NCBI GenBank assembly: GCA_030848705.1
Contig: CM061243.1
Location: forward strand, 4,374,001 to 4,438,000
Direction of reading: 5' to 3'
Origin: Heracleum sosnowskyi
Taxonomy: Eukaryota; Streptophyta; Magnoliopsida; Apiales; Apiaceae
DNA length: 64,000 nucleotides
Shown: positions 9,831 through 22,060 of the stretch, piece after piece
How positions within the stretch are numbered: position 1 is the stretch's first letter
Layout: each line of letters starts with the position of its first letter
Translations under genes and position numbers: made by a program
Notes under the pieces: generated by a model
The model's database searches: none
What the model was told of the DNA's origin: nothing
What the model saw: only the letters and a program-made list of their open reading frames with translations

Positions 9831-11868
9831 CTAGCTTAAAACTCGTGCGATGCAAGGATTGTTTTTAATAGTTGTTATTTTATTATTTATATTTTAATAT
9901 TTTATTAATTGTATTTGTTTAAAAATAAGTAGACATGTTTTTTAAAAAATAAATAGACACGTTAAAATAGGTCAATTATGTTAAATAATTAAACACATTA
10001 AAATAGGTTTTAAAATAAATTGGAAAAACAATTTTTTTTGGAAAAAGGAGGGGGTTTAGTAATAAAAAATAGAAAGAGATACATGTTTTAATTGAAAAAG
10101 GTAATTGTCCGTGATATTTTTGGAAAAGCGGAAATTTTGTTAGAAAAATTACAAAAAGTAATGTATTTTAATTAGTTATAAATAGGTCATATTACTATTT
10201 AATTTATTTTTTTATTGGTAATTAAGTAAAACATGAATTACAAAAATTTGTATCGGTCGACTAAACTTTTAATGTTTCGTCTAGTCAATTATAAGAAAGT
10301 ATAAATTTTATTTTATTGAAAGGAATTACCCATTATTTTTTTGGAAAATAAGAGCTTTTAGTTAAGAAAATTTTTAGTTAGAGAGTACAAAAAGAATATA
10401 TGATTTGCCTAAAAAAGCTAATCGGTTAGTTATTAGTAATTATAAGATTATTATTTTATTTTATTAAATTGAACTGCCTGTGATATTTTTAAAAAATGAG
10501 AGATGTTAGAAAAATAGAAAAGTATAAATTTTAGTTAAAAAATATAAATATATATATATATATAATTTGGCTAAGAAAAGGAAATTGGTTACTTATTAGT
10601 AGTTATAATATTATTATTTTATGTTATTAAATGGAACTGTCAATTATATATTTGAAAAATGAGATATTTTAGTTTGGAAAAATACAAAGGCTACTATATA
10701 TAACTTATTAATAAATATTATATTTTATTAAATGGAACTACCCGTAATATTTTTGAAAAATGGGAGGTTTTAATTAGGAGAAATGTAATTTAGAGAATAT
10801 AAAAAAATTAAGATTTTGGTAAAAAAAAAAACTAATCGGTTACTTATTAGTAATTGTAATATTATTATTTTATTTTATTAAATGGGACTCCCCGTGATTT
10901 TTTTGGAAAATGGGAGGTTTTAGTTCGGAAAAATAGAAAAGTAGAAATTTTAGTTAGAAAATATATAAAAGAATATACATTTTGGCTAAAGAAAGGTAAT
11001 TGGTTAGTTATTACCAATTATAATATTATAATTTTATTTTATTAAATGAAATTGTCCGTGATATTTTTGAAAAATAAGATATTTTAATTTGAAAAAATAA
11101 AAAAGGTACTCTATATTAGGCTTGTCAATGGATCGGAGATCCGACCCGATCTGATCCGATCCGTAGATAAATTAACAGGTATGGATCCTTTTAAAAAAAA
11201 AATCAGACCCGTTAATGATCCGATCCGATAAGGGTCCGATCCGATAACGAGCGGATATGGATTTAGTATGATCCGATCCGATAAGGATCCGATCCGAATA
11301 TATTATATTTATTTTATATTTTATATATTAATATCATATATAATATATATTAATTATATTAATTATATGTAAAAAATATATAATATTTGAATTTTTACAT
11401 AAATAATATTATTTTGAAATTTAAATTTTGATTTGTCAATGTAAGTGTCATAATTTTAATTTTAATTTCGTAAAAAATTAAAAAAAAAACTATTTTTTGA
11501 ATTTAAAAAATTTAAAAAATTATTCTTTTTTAATAAATTAAATGGGTCGAACCTCCGATCTGATAACTAGAAATTTGAACGGATCGGGTATGGATCGGCC
11601 TAAAAAATATCCGACTCCTGATCCGATCCAATCCGAACCCGAAAAATCTTAACGAATTCGGATATGGATTTAGGATAATCCATCCGAATCCGACTCGTTG
11701 ACAGACCTACTCCATATAATAATTTTTAGGATTTTATCCAACGGTTCTCATCGACTTGATCAAAAAGATATAACAGTTGTGAATTGAGTGACCGAACTAT
11801 GAGGACCGGACTACAAACCGACTACAAAGCTTTCAATATTTTGTCTTTAATATAAGCCTATAACCCGT
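9831..11868 (-). mobile_element. Helitron-like element 1, minus strand
   Basis: On the minus strand the 3' end is TTGCATCGCACGAG, a short spacer, then CTAG at 9834-9831 followed by a host T: a Helitron-type terminus. The 5' end is near 11868 and begins with a motif like that of the neighbouring copy (CTTATATTAAAGAC). The body contains a minisatellite whose monomers share CCGTGATATTTTTGGAAAA. It carries an inserted hAT MITE at 11117-11709. No RepHel coding is present, so it is non-autonomous. Confidence 0.5.
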
Positions 11869-12690
11869 GCAAAGCACGGAAGACTTTAATATTAATTTTT
11901 AAATTTACTTTTAAATTTTTTGAGATTTTAATACTTTTGAAAATGCTACATTTTTAAAAATAATTAAAATTACTACTTTAATACTTTAAATCTAAAAAAA
12001 CTTATAGATTTTATAAAAGTTTATTAGCTTAGTAAGCATGTTAGTCAAGATAATCGTCAAAATTATCAATAAATTTTGTTGTAATATATATAAATATAAA
12101 TATAAATATTTTCTAAAAAAAGGTTGTGTTTTTAAATTCTAAGTAAAGTATAATTAAAAGAGTTTGTAGTTATGTTATATATGTGAGAAAATCGAAAATC
12201 AAAATTTTCAATGTTTTGGTTATTATATAATAGTACAAATAGATAGATTAAATAGAATAAATTACCGAAAATCGAAATCAAAACTTTCAATGTTTTGGCT
12301 ATTATATAATAGTGTAATATATATATATATATGTCGTCTGCGATAATTTTTGAAAAGGAAAATTTTTAGTTAAAAAATTATAAAAAAGAATATACGCTTT
12401 GGCTAACAATGGTAATCGGTTAATTATTAGTATTTATAATATTAGTATTTTATGTTACTAACTTAAATTGCATGTGATATTTTTGAAAAATTTAAGATTT
12501 TACTTAGGAAAAATTTTAGTTAGAAAATATAAAAAAAAATATACGCTTTGGAAAAAAAAGCTAATCGGTTAGTTATTAGTAAATATAAATATTATTATTT
12601 TATTTTATTAAAAAAAATTGCTCGTGATATTTTTGGAAAATGAGAGGTTTTAGTTAGAAAAAATAGAAAAGTAAAAATTTTAGTTAGAAA
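10100..12690. repeat. Minisatellite with monomers of ~105-220 bp inside the Helitron-like copies
   Basis: A shared core (CCGTGATATTTTTGGAAAA, then GGGAGGTTTTAGTT) recurs at about 10105, 10325, 10465, 10630, 10735, 10880, 11045, 12340, 12465 and 12612. Two more copies lie beyond the retrotransposon at about 26245 and 26325. Monomers are strongly diverged and AT-rich. Confidence 0.65.
11117..11709. mobile_element. Non-autonomous hAT transposon (MITE)
   Basis: The termini are inverted: TAGGCTTGTCAATGGATC at the left and the complement of TAGGTCTGTCAACGAGTC at the right. They are flanked by 8-bp duplications CTCTATAT/CTCCATAT (one mismatch). The two ends are rich in repeated GATCCGAT and CCGAATCCGA words, and the core is plain AT-rich DNA. 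No transposase is encoded. Confidence 0.75.
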
Positions 12691-12692
12691 AT

Positions 12693-13219
12693 TGTTGTGG
12701 ATTAAAAAACGTGCTTGTGTATTTAATGCTAAGGTTTAATGAGCTTCGAGCTTTAATTGCTGCACTTGTGTTTCGAGACTAAATCAGTCCTCACAAGATG
12801 CCTACGTATCTCAATTAGTACTGAGAATCAAGCCAAAGACGTAGTTCTCATTGTAGGATCAGGGACCTTATATAGGCGTCTGGAGCCTAGTATTTATGGT
12901 ATGTTTAGGAGTCTTAGCGAATAAGTCTCCTTTTTGATATTGGATAAACATTGTATTTCTTGCAGGATAAGTCTTTTTCTTGTTGATAAAGGCTATGACT
13001 CATTATTTCTTTTATTTGGGATTCTGGATCCTTCTTTGATGAATTTACCATATTTTGGACTTCTTTCCTGAGCTGTATATTTCCCTTATTTATTAATTAA
13101 GAATTTAATAAGTAATCAGGGTTTTGGGCCTTGCTTATTGGGCCGTATTCTTGGACCATTCTAGGTATAATTAATGTATCATTAATTATATTTCTAGAAT
13201 TACTTTTCTGTCCATATCA
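12693..13219 (-). repeat. 3' LTR of the Tat element (left side)
   Basis: It is 527 bp. The minus strand has a TATA box GCCTATATAAGG at about 12865-12876. A purine-rich tract lies immediately upstream in the minus sense. Confidence 0.95.
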
Positions 13220-13231
13220 TTTGCCCCCCAA
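13220..13231 (-). other. Polypurine tract of the Tat element
   Basis: On the minus strand TTGGGGGGCAAA abuts the left LTR, as expected for the plus-strand primer site. Confidence 0.85.
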
Positions 13232-13424
13232 CTTCTAGGAAAATCTCTCTTGGATTATCGTAGAAGTTATTTTATTCGGGAGTTACGAAATTTTCTTTCG
13301 TATCGTGGCTTGGTTTTTATGAACATATAGCTCTAAACCAATTTTTTTGTAATTTTCCCAAAACAGGAATCAGGATTTTTCATCAATTCCTTGGGAAATA
13401 AATCAATTTTTGAATTTTCAGTTC

Positions 13425-14060
13425 ATTTTCGACCAGGATCCTGGTCGAATTCGACCTCAACTTTAGCTCCTGGTCGAACTCCTTCGACCAGGATTCTGGT
13501 CAAAATTTGCCTTACTTTAGCTCCTGGTCGAACTCCTTCGACAAGGATTCTGGTCGAAATTTATTGTCATTTCTCCTCCTGGTCGAATGGTTTTGACCAG
13601 GTTTCTAGTCGAAGATTATTGCAACTTTTAGGACTTGGTCGAATGTTTTCGATAAAGATCCTAGTCGAATTTAGATGTTGTTTCAGGCCCTGGTTGAATA
13701 CTTTCGACTAGGATTCTAGTCGAAGATTTGCTTCATTTTGGGCCCTGTTCGAACTCATTCGACCAGGATTCTGGTCGAATACATGGTTCATTTTAGGTTA
13801 TCTTAGAACTCATTCGACCAGGTTTCTGGTCGAATACATTCCTCATTTCGGGCCTTGGTCGAACACATTCGACCAGGACTCTGGTCGAATATGAGAGCCA
13901 TTTCGGGGCTTATTCGAACTCATTCGACCAGGATTCTGGTCGAACATTTGGTTCATTTTGAGCTTTGGTTGAATACTTTCGACCAGGTTTCTGATCGAAG
14001 ATAAGTTCTATTTTGGGCCTTGATCGAACACACTGGACCAGGCTTCTTCAAGTTGTACCT
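13425..14060 (+). repeat. Tandem palindromic repeat, about 12 units of ~45-60 bp
   Basis: The core GACCAGGATTCTGGTCGAA is itself nearly palindromic (TCGACCAG...CTGGTCGA). Units recur about every 45-60 bp with spacers such as CTCATTTTGGGCC. The array lies directly upstream of the convergent ORF, in its likely promoter or leader. Confidence 0.85.
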
Positions 14061-14090
14061 CTTGTGTTCTCACCATTTTCTGGGTTTTTC

Positions 14091-14212
14091 GTTTGAAGAT
14101 TTGAAGAATTCTTTGAAGATTCTGGGCTTTCTTTGAAGATTCTGGGTTTTCTTTGAAGATTTCTGGGTTTTCTTTGAAGATTTATGGGTTTTCTTTGAAG
14201 ATTCTGGGCTTA
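14091..14212 (+). repeat. Short tandem repeat, ~22-bp unit, about 5 copies
   Basis: Units read TTTGAAGATTCTGGGTTTTC with small changes and end 3 bp before the start codon of the convergent ORF. Confidence 0.85.
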
Positions 14213-14214
14213 AG

Positions 14215-16061
14215 ATGGCTGATCGTGCTTCTCAACGTCTGCAAAAGATGAATTCCGCATCCAAACGAGGTACCCCCATTCCAATTCGTTCTAAATACAT
14301 GTATTTGCATGATATGATTAATGAACGTGGGGATGAGTACCCGTCTGTGTCTGCTTTAGATTCATATGATTGCAGTAATAGGTTTCATGATGTAGATATG
14401 ATTAAAGATTATAATAAGATGTATAGGGTAAAGGCCCCTTTAAAACTTGTTCCTGTCGGCCCCGGTGACCGTTCATGTCACTGGCGGTCAAATGCTTTGT
14501 GTATTTATAGGGATGTCATAGTTGTCGGCCTTAGGTTCCCCTTTCATGAGTTTATTCCTAGGCTTTTGGCAGATGTCCAAGTCAACCCTTGTCAATTACC
14601 CCCCAACGCTCGGAGGATAATTATCTGTTTTATGGTTTTATGACTTCGAAATAATCTTCCACTTTCTGTACCTTTGTTTAGAAAGATTTTTCAATTCAAG
14701 AATAGCTCTGCCAACAACTTGGGTTGGGTGTACATTAGTCATAGGGTTGGCTTCCCTTTCATTTTTCATCCAAAATTTATCCCAGACAACAACCCCAAAT
14801 GGAAAAATGAGTGTATGTATCTTGTCTGGGAAGGAGGGGATTGGGGAACCTTGTTCCGTAGATCTTTTGGGAGAGTTTCAGATGGTAGTCCCAGCAATAT
14901 TGACTTGAATGAGGAGGAATCTCATGCCTACTCAGTGCTAATCAAGGATAATGGGACTACCGTTGCTTGGTAACTACTGGATGAGTTTGTCCTCAAGTCT
15001 GTTCATCTCTCCACTGTTCATGATGAGGGTATTTTTACTTATCCCTTTTCTTTATGTCCATTTTCCTTTCCTTTGTGATTTTCTGCTAACCATTTTTTGG
15101 TTGTTCTTGCAGCTGCGGCCTTTATAAACAAGACTAACGAGGCCAAGGATGCGGAGACATCCAGGATGAAGAGGGCTAGGCTTGGAGATGATCCAAGGGG
15201 GAAGTCTGGTGTCCCAGCTTTTTGATCCCTTCTGAGATCCCTGGAGACGAGGCTGACATTCATGTGTCTACCAAGTCTTCAGTGTGGCGCCCCAACTAGG
15301 GTATTAGGAAGAAGGACACCATTACTGGGGTGTCCAAACATGTTGTGGATTGGTCATACCACTCCCTTACTCCTTGTGATTACAAGGATTTCGTTGCAGA
15401 TTCCACCCTCGAGGGTGTTGAGCACTTAGGAGCTCAAGATATTGCTGCGGTAACTTTCTTTACCTTAGCTATTACTTTTCTTTTAAGTCTTTGCTTAATT
15501 TTTCTAACTTTTATCTTTTGGCAGACCAATGCCAACTTCCAGGGGGCATTGTTCCAAGCTAAGGCTTGGCGTACCTCTTCTGAGGCCAACCGGGTCAAGT
15601 TGGAGAGGTCTGAAGAGGAGGTTAAGTCTCTTAAGGAGACTCTTGCTAGGAAGGAGAAGGAGCTTTCTGACGCTCAAGCTGATCTTGTTGAGCTGAGGAA
15701 GAGCAAGGATGATTGCATCGATGAGTACCTTGACTCTCAGGAGTACAAGGACTTGATCGAGAAGCATGACGAGATTCTATTCCCAGTCCAGCATACATCA
15801 GGATGAGAGGACGCTGTTCAGGCTATCTTGGCCAAGTATCCCGGGGTTTTTGACCCTGCTGACTTTCCAGCTCCTCACCCTCCTACTCCCTTGGAGCGTA
15901 TCTTGGCTGGAGTTGATGACATGGAGGAGGATGCTAGGATTTTAGATCCAGTGCATTCATCACCCCTTGGTGACACTTCTGCTGATGATGCTGATGAGCA
16001 TTCTTCTGGCTCTAGCTCAGGGGAGGAGACTGATTCTGGTGACAAGGAGGGTGAAGCCTAG
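14215..16061 (+). pseudogene. Convergent extra ORF of the Tat element (putative gypsy type transposon family), broken
   Basis: This plus-strand gene faces gag-pol and ends 336 bp before the integrase stop. It starts MADRASQRLQ and has a globular first part (14215 to about 15028), a coiled coil rich in E/K/L (about 15525-15790) and an acidic Ser-rich tail ending GDKEGEA. Two introns fit: 15029-15112 (84 bp) and 15450-15524 (75 bp, in frame and read as a false membrane segment if unspliced). Breaks: TGA 14641, TAA 14971, a 1-bp loss near 15222, TAG near 15294-15296, TGA 15804. All other pieces stay in frame. Such ORFs are known in Tat/Retand-type elements (Pfam Transposase_28-like); their role is unknown. 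Confidence 0.75.
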
Positions 16062-16396
16062 TCTGTAGTTTGTTTGTGGCCATTCATGGCTTTGTACTTT
16101 TTATGTATTTTCAGTCTTCGGGCTTAACTTAAACTTTTTATAAGTTTAGTTTTATTTGTGTTTCTTGGCCTTTCAGGGCTTGTGTTATTTTCCTGATTCT
16201 TGACTTTGCATGTTTAGTTAGCATTTTGTGCATATCTAGCAACATGTAATGCATGCAAGACATGATGAAGAATATAAGAATATATAACTTTGAAAATGGG
16301 TTCCACCCTTACATAATACTCAAGTTTAAAAACTTGGATTGGTTTCATCGACCTTATTTCTATTTGTACTAGTAATGAGTCTAGTCAAGACACACT
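16062..16396. other. Gap between the convergent ORFs of the Tat element
   Basis: It holds the presumed shared 3' UTR of both transcripts, T-rich on the plus strand. No further gene is seen. Confidence 0.6.
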
Positions 16397-17716
16397 TTAA
16401 ATATAATAGACTTTCAAGTTTGCAGCATGCCAAGTTCTTGGCACTTCAATCCCTTCCAGGGTTTCCAATTTGTAGGAGCCTCGACCAAATACGTTCTTGA
16501 CGCGATATGGCCCTTCCCAATTTGGGGCCAGCTTGCCCTTTTGTCCAACTCCGGATGCCTCAATCTTTCTGAGGACTAAATCTCCTTGTCGAAAGAACCT
16601 TTCTTTAACCCTTAGGTTGTAATAGAAAGATGCTCGTTTCTGATGTTCAACTATCTTGGCATTTGCCTCATCTCTAACTTCATCAATTAGATCTAAAGCC
16701 AGCCTCAAGCCTTCCTCATTTTCTTCTGGCTCATAAGCCTCAACTCTTGGAGATGTGTGAGTAATCTCCACCGGAACCACTGCCTCTGCCCCATATACCA
16801 ACAGAAAGGGGGTAGCTCCAGTGGTGACTTTACAAGTAGTTCGATATGCCCATAGTATGGGGAGCAATTCGTCCACCCAAGTGTTTCTTGAGCGTTCAAC
16901 TCTTTTCTTTAGTCCATCCAAGATAATTCGATTTGCAACCTCAGCTTTCCAATTTGCTTGAGGGTGGGCAACAGAAGTGAATCGTAACTTGATATCATTC
17001 TCATCACAATACTTCTTGAATTCATCATTGTTGAACTGAGTTCCATTGTCGGTGACCAAGATACGTGGAATCCCGTATCTACATATCACATTCTCCCAGA
17101 AGAAATGCATCACTTGCTTGGTGGTTATCTTGGCTAACGGTTTAGCCTCAATCCACTTGGTGAAGTAGTCGATTGCTACTATCAAGAACTTTCTTTGAGC
17201 ACTTGCCATCGGAAATGGCCCAAGTATATCCATTCCCCACATCGCAAAGGGGATAGGTGAGTTAATGGATGTCATCATCTCTGGTGGTTGTCTAACCACT
17301 GGTGCATGCTTTTGGCACCGTTCACATTTCTTCACGTAGCTTTTAGCATCTGCAAGTATGCTTGGCCAATAGAAGCCTAGACGAGTGACTTTATGAGCAA
17401 GGGCTCTGCCCCCCAAGTGCTGCCCACAAATTCCTTCATGTACTTCCCTTAGGGCCAATTCTGCCTCTTGGGGTCTCAAGCATTTCAGATAAGGAATAAT
17501 GAAAGACTTTTTGTATAGGATTCCCTCAATCAGGGCATACCTTAGCGCTCTCACATATAGCTTTCGTGCTTCTGAAGTGTCATTGGGTAGCCACCCAGTT
17601 TCCAGATGAGCTTTGATGGGATCCATCCAACAACTGCCAACATCAATGGGTGCTATCAACTTTCCGTTGATGCTTGGGGTCTTCAAGACTTGGAAGTATA
17701 CACTCCCTGCATAGTT
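16397..17716 (-). pseudogene. Tat element integrase region of pol
   Basis: The open frame runs on from the RNase H segment after a TAA at 17717-17719. The zinc-binding H-H-C-C block is visible (HEGICGQHLGG, then CERCQKH). The DDE core has D in WGMDILGPF, D in VTDNGTQF and E in the KAEVANR block. A C-terminal segment with KLAPNWEGPYRV (GPY/F-type module) ends at KVYYI. There is no chromodomain, as expected outside the chromoviruses. The catalytic residues look intact, but the upstream stop and the LTR insertion separate it from gag-RT. Confidence 0.9.
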
Positions 17717-18590
17717 TTAAATTTCAGAAGAGGCAAACTTAGACAAGGCATCGGCCTTCACGTTCTCTTCCCTTGGAATGTGTTCCACATAGCATTCATC
17801 AAACTGAGTCATGATGGCCTTGACAAGTTTTAGGTACTTGGCCATGACTTCATCTCTGGCTTCAAATTCCCCATTTACTTGGGAAACCACTAGCCTCGAG
17901 TCTCCACATACTTTCAGAGTTTTAACTCTCAAGGCCCCAGCTAGCCCTAAGCCAGCTGCTAGCCCTAAGCCAGCTATCAGGGCTTCGTATTCAGCTTCAT
18001 TGTTTGTCGTTGGGAAGTCAAGATTTAGTGCGTACTCTATGAGAAATCCATCAGGACTTTGTAGCACTAAACCTGCTCCACTTGATTTTGTTTTTGATGC
18101 TCCATCAAAATAGAGCACCCAATATTCTTTGAACACCATCTCTTCATCTTTCTCATTTTCCACTATTACTTCCTGCCCCCCGACTTCTTGGTTGTCAATG
18201 GTGCATTCAACCATGAAGTCAGCAAGTGTCTGAGCTTTTATGGCCGTTCGAGGCTTATACTTGATGTCGAATTCGCCCAATTCAATAACCCATTTGATCA
18301 ACCTTCCACTAACTTGAGGGCTATGCAAGATGTTTCTTAGAGGTTGATCAGTCAAGACCTCTATCTTGTGAGCCTGGAAGTACGGACGTAGCTTTCTTGA
18401 GGCCATTATCAAGGCTAAGGCAAACTTCTCAATCGTAGAGTAGTTTATTTCTGCCCCATGTAGAATCTTGCTCACATAGTAGATGGGTTTCTGAACCTTC
18501 AATTCTTCTTTCACCAAAACGGCTCCAAGGGCTGTGCTAGAAACCGCCAAGTACAAATAGAGAATTTCCCCCGGCTTTGGCTTTGCCAAC
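17717..18590 (-). pseudogene. Tat element RNase H and second (archaeal-type) RNase H region of pol
   Basis: The first part (KPKPGEILYLYLAVS, then QKPIYYVSK, then LTDQPLRNIL) is the RT-linked RNase H. The second begins WVLYFDGASKTKSSG and has NNEAEYEALIAGL, GDSRLVV and a KADALSKFAS tail: an additional RNase H with its own acidic residues. This dual arrangement marks the Tat lineage. An 18-bp tandem duplication (17941-17976) repeats LGLAAG in frame. The region is cut upstream by the solo LTR and ends at TAA 17717. Confidence 0.9.
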
Positions 18591-21500
18591 TGTGACGCCC
18601 TCCCAATCTGGGGTCATGATTGGGGAGTCACTACAACCTCTATACATATAAACCCGTGAATAATAATATAAACATGAAGACACAACCCCAACTTTACCCT
18701 GGATCTTTAACAATTAATGGTGTGAAACAAGCATCAACTATCTACTTCATTTTATTACATAATAAAAATCTCAAAAGTTATTACAACCATGTCCCAAAAG
18801 CTCTCCGTTCCCTCCTTACAAAAACACCTTCTACAAGTGGTCAACACCTACCTGAGCTGGCATCCCAAATATAACCCTATAAGAAGACTTCCTAGCTGTC
18901 TGAAAGGTGCGTACCATCTTCTTGTTTAACTGCGGGTTAGAACAGGGAAAAGAATGAGCCAAATGCTCAGCAAGTAATAATATGGCCAAATAATTAACCA
19001 CAGTGAAATAGTTTTCAATACCAATCTGTATGTCATAAGTATAGCAGAATCCATATCAAGGGATTATCCGAACAATGAACTCGTTATACAATTTCAAAGG
19101 GTAAACCAATTTCCTTATAAAGATATATGATTTCAAGAAAAGCAATAAGTAATTTGGAGATTTTTCACAACGCACCGGACAATACGGGTGATCAGCCACG
19201 TAAAGTCCCCATATCGGACACACAGTCCCTCTGGTCCTTGTATTGGGTCCCATTATGCACACATTGGCCTGTAGACTAGTCCATCCCTAGTCATTGCATT
19301 ATAATTAAAAGTGCTGGACCGGCGTCACTCGGCCTCTTACGCCTCCAATCTTAGGAATCCGTGGAAACCATAAATCGAAATTAAAATGATTATAACTTTT
19401 GAAACTTCCTTTCTTTTAAAACCTTTCTCATGAAAGAAATCCTTTTAAATCAAAAGATAAGTATTTGTATAGAGTCAAAGTGAAAGTTCATGTATTCTCA
19501 AATTTCAAGTAAGTGGGTGATTCATAGGTACAAGTTCAAATCTAATGCAATAGAATCTCAGGTTAAAAAGGCATCAAAATGTGAGTATAATCAAAGGATA
19601 AGGGTAAGATCTGGAGAAAAGTTCAAGCAAGATATGGTTCATATAACATTTGTGTTGTGTCTATAATGTTTGTATAGAAGAATCTTTTGTGAATCAGGTA
19701 AGTTCAATTTGATCAATCTGGATTTCTATCAATGGGAAATCAAGAAGTAAATGTCATAGGTATGTTTTGGATATGTACTAAAATGTGAGTTCTGGTATAT
19801 TCACTTTTGGGTGTAAAGGATCAAAGAAAGAACTAAACATAGTATGGTGTATGAACCAACAAGGTATATGAACAGAAATAAGGATTTACCAAATGAACAT
19901 GATATGTTTTCAGGATTAAAAGGGCATATAAACAAGATAGAAATTCATATATGTCAAAATGAAAGAATGGCATTTAAAAGCGAAAGCAAGTCAGAATTAC
20001 TTGCCTTAAGTAGCTAAAAAGAGTAATCAGATTCACTGGTTCTCCACCTTAGTCTTGCCTTTATTTCTAGGCTCTACTTCTTCGGATTCTTAAGTAGCTT
20101 TTAGAACAACCGTACTCACTGAATTTCTGCCTTCGCCTTTCCTTTATCTCTATGTTCCACGTCTCGTGACTCTACAAAAGAGTATATACTATCTTAGAAT
20201 GATCCTCTCAAAATTCTAATCCTTATTCTAAACTACCCAACGTTCCCTAAACGCGTAAACACATAATATTTATATCACTTATAACTCTTAACCATATAAT
20301 AAGCACAAAACTCACATAAGCGCACATTGCCATTTAGGTTCACATAACATACTCCTTTAACATATATGTATATATCTTGACTTTACGTTTATACCACACT
20401 TTGTTATCCCTTTAAATCAACTTGACCAATGCTAACCATATCCTTAACACCTTTACAAACAATGTTTTCATCTCAAAAGCTGAAAAATCTGCTGCGCATG
20501 CCTTACCAAAACATTTTTCATAAATCCAAAAGTAATCAAACAAATACCAAATTTGACAGGCTACTTACTGAATACTAATCCAACTTAGCATAAAAGTTTC
20601 AACTTCAGAACAATTCATTTAGATTAAAAACGAACTGGTTAAATTAGGTACTGAAGCACAGAAAATTCCTGCTGTGCAACTTTACTAAAACATTTTTCAG
20701 AAATCCAAAAATAATCAAACAAATACCACATTTGACAGGAAGGAGCCTGAATACCAAACCAAATTAGCATAAAGATTTCAGCTCCAGAACAGTTTATTAA
20801 GACCAAAAACGAATTGGTTAAAATCCCCAAATCAAAACCTTTAACTTAAAATCAAACATATAAAATCCAAAATTCTTCAACTTAACACAATTATTGACAC
20901 TCAATCACTATAAACTTGAGATTAATAATCAATCATCAACACCAACAAGTTTCAAACCGATTTTACAAAAAGGGGAAAATCGAAAATACACACATGCATT
21001 TCGATTCCTCAACATGCAACCCAATTTACATCTAAATATAGCTATTAATATACAAATTGGACTCAAGAACATCATCATCGTCCCCGTCGGCTCGCCGGAG
21101 CTCATTGCCGACGGCGGCATGGTTTGGAGGTGCCCGGAAAATCGGGTTTCCATCACAAACCTCACCAATAAGCAATTTAAACAACCCAATAATCACGAAA
21201 TCATCATCAAGCAAGGATTTCGGGATTTAATCAAGATCAAATCGCCAAAAGCCCTTTGCATGCAAACTGATACACACATGAATACACACGGCCATACACT
21301 CACACATACACGATTATATATATATATATATATATACAACAATCGATTTTGTGGAAAGAAAAGAAGAGAGGGATGAAGATCTTACAGAAAATAAAAATGG
21401 TCGAAAGAGAGAATGGAGAAGAGAGAGTTGAACGGTAAGTGGAGAAAGGGGAAAACTGATTGTAGGGGTTTTATAAGCCCTGGGGCAAGACAGTAACTCA

Positions 21501-22060
21501 ACAATTCTAAAATCTGATTTTAAATAGAAGAAAACCAATATATTGCATTTCTAAAATTCGAAATAAAATGAAGGTAATATCTAAAAATCAAAATTTTATT
21601 TTTAAAACAGAGAATACGAATTTACAAGCTCACCCATATTTTTAAAATATTTTTATGATCAAAATTGAATTAAATATGAATTTTCAAAGTTTTGATCACA
21701 TAAATGACATTTAACTCATAAAATCCTTTTTAAATCCTTAAAGCCAAAACTAAATTCCTCCATTAATTTTAGAAAATAATATAATATAAAATAAAGGTTG
21801 TGAAAAAGATTTCACAATAAAAAGAATCTCCGATGATTTTATAAAATTCCCGGAAGGTCAAAAAGAACTAATTTTTAATAAGAAATTCATATAAAATGCA
21901 ATTAAAAGCATACACATATATTTTAATCCATACCATTCACCAAGTAAACATCTAATTATCACATTTTCAAATATCCACCTTTCACACAATATTCACATAT
22001 CATAGATCTCAAATATTATTAAATATTAATACTGGACAAGCGTTTTTCTGAGTCGTTATA
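18591..22060 (-). mobile_element. Nested solo LTR, 3.47 kb, inside pol
   Basis: It is flanked by a 5-bp target duplication CCAAC (18586-18590 and 22061-22065). On the minus strand it begins TATAACGACTCAGAAAA (ancestral TG probably mutated to TA) and ends GGGCGTCACA. A promoter-like CTTATAAAACCCC lies at about 21467-21479, with a pyrimidine-rich leader downstream. No gag, pol, PBS or internal LTR pair is present. The style suggests a chromovirus of the Tekay/Del kind, which is tentative. Removing it plus one CCAAC (3475 bp) rejoins the two pol parts in one frame. Confidence 0.85.
20461..20821. repeat. Internal ~180-bp tandem duplication in the solo LTR
   Basis: The segments 20461-20640 and 20641-20821 share AACATTTTTCATAAATCCAA, AATACCAAATTTGACAGG and AAAAACGAACTGGTTA-type words in the same order, with moderate divergence. 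Confidence 0.75.

Noticed and set aside
15330..15806. Apparent membrane protein with a hydrophobic segment near residues 42-66
   Set aside because: The hydrophobic stretch is the 75-bp intron of the convergent retrotransposon ORF read through in frame.
20894..21376. 160-codon ORF inside the solo LTR
   Set aside because: It lies across the LTR promoter area and a TA microsatellite, with no domain; chance ORF.
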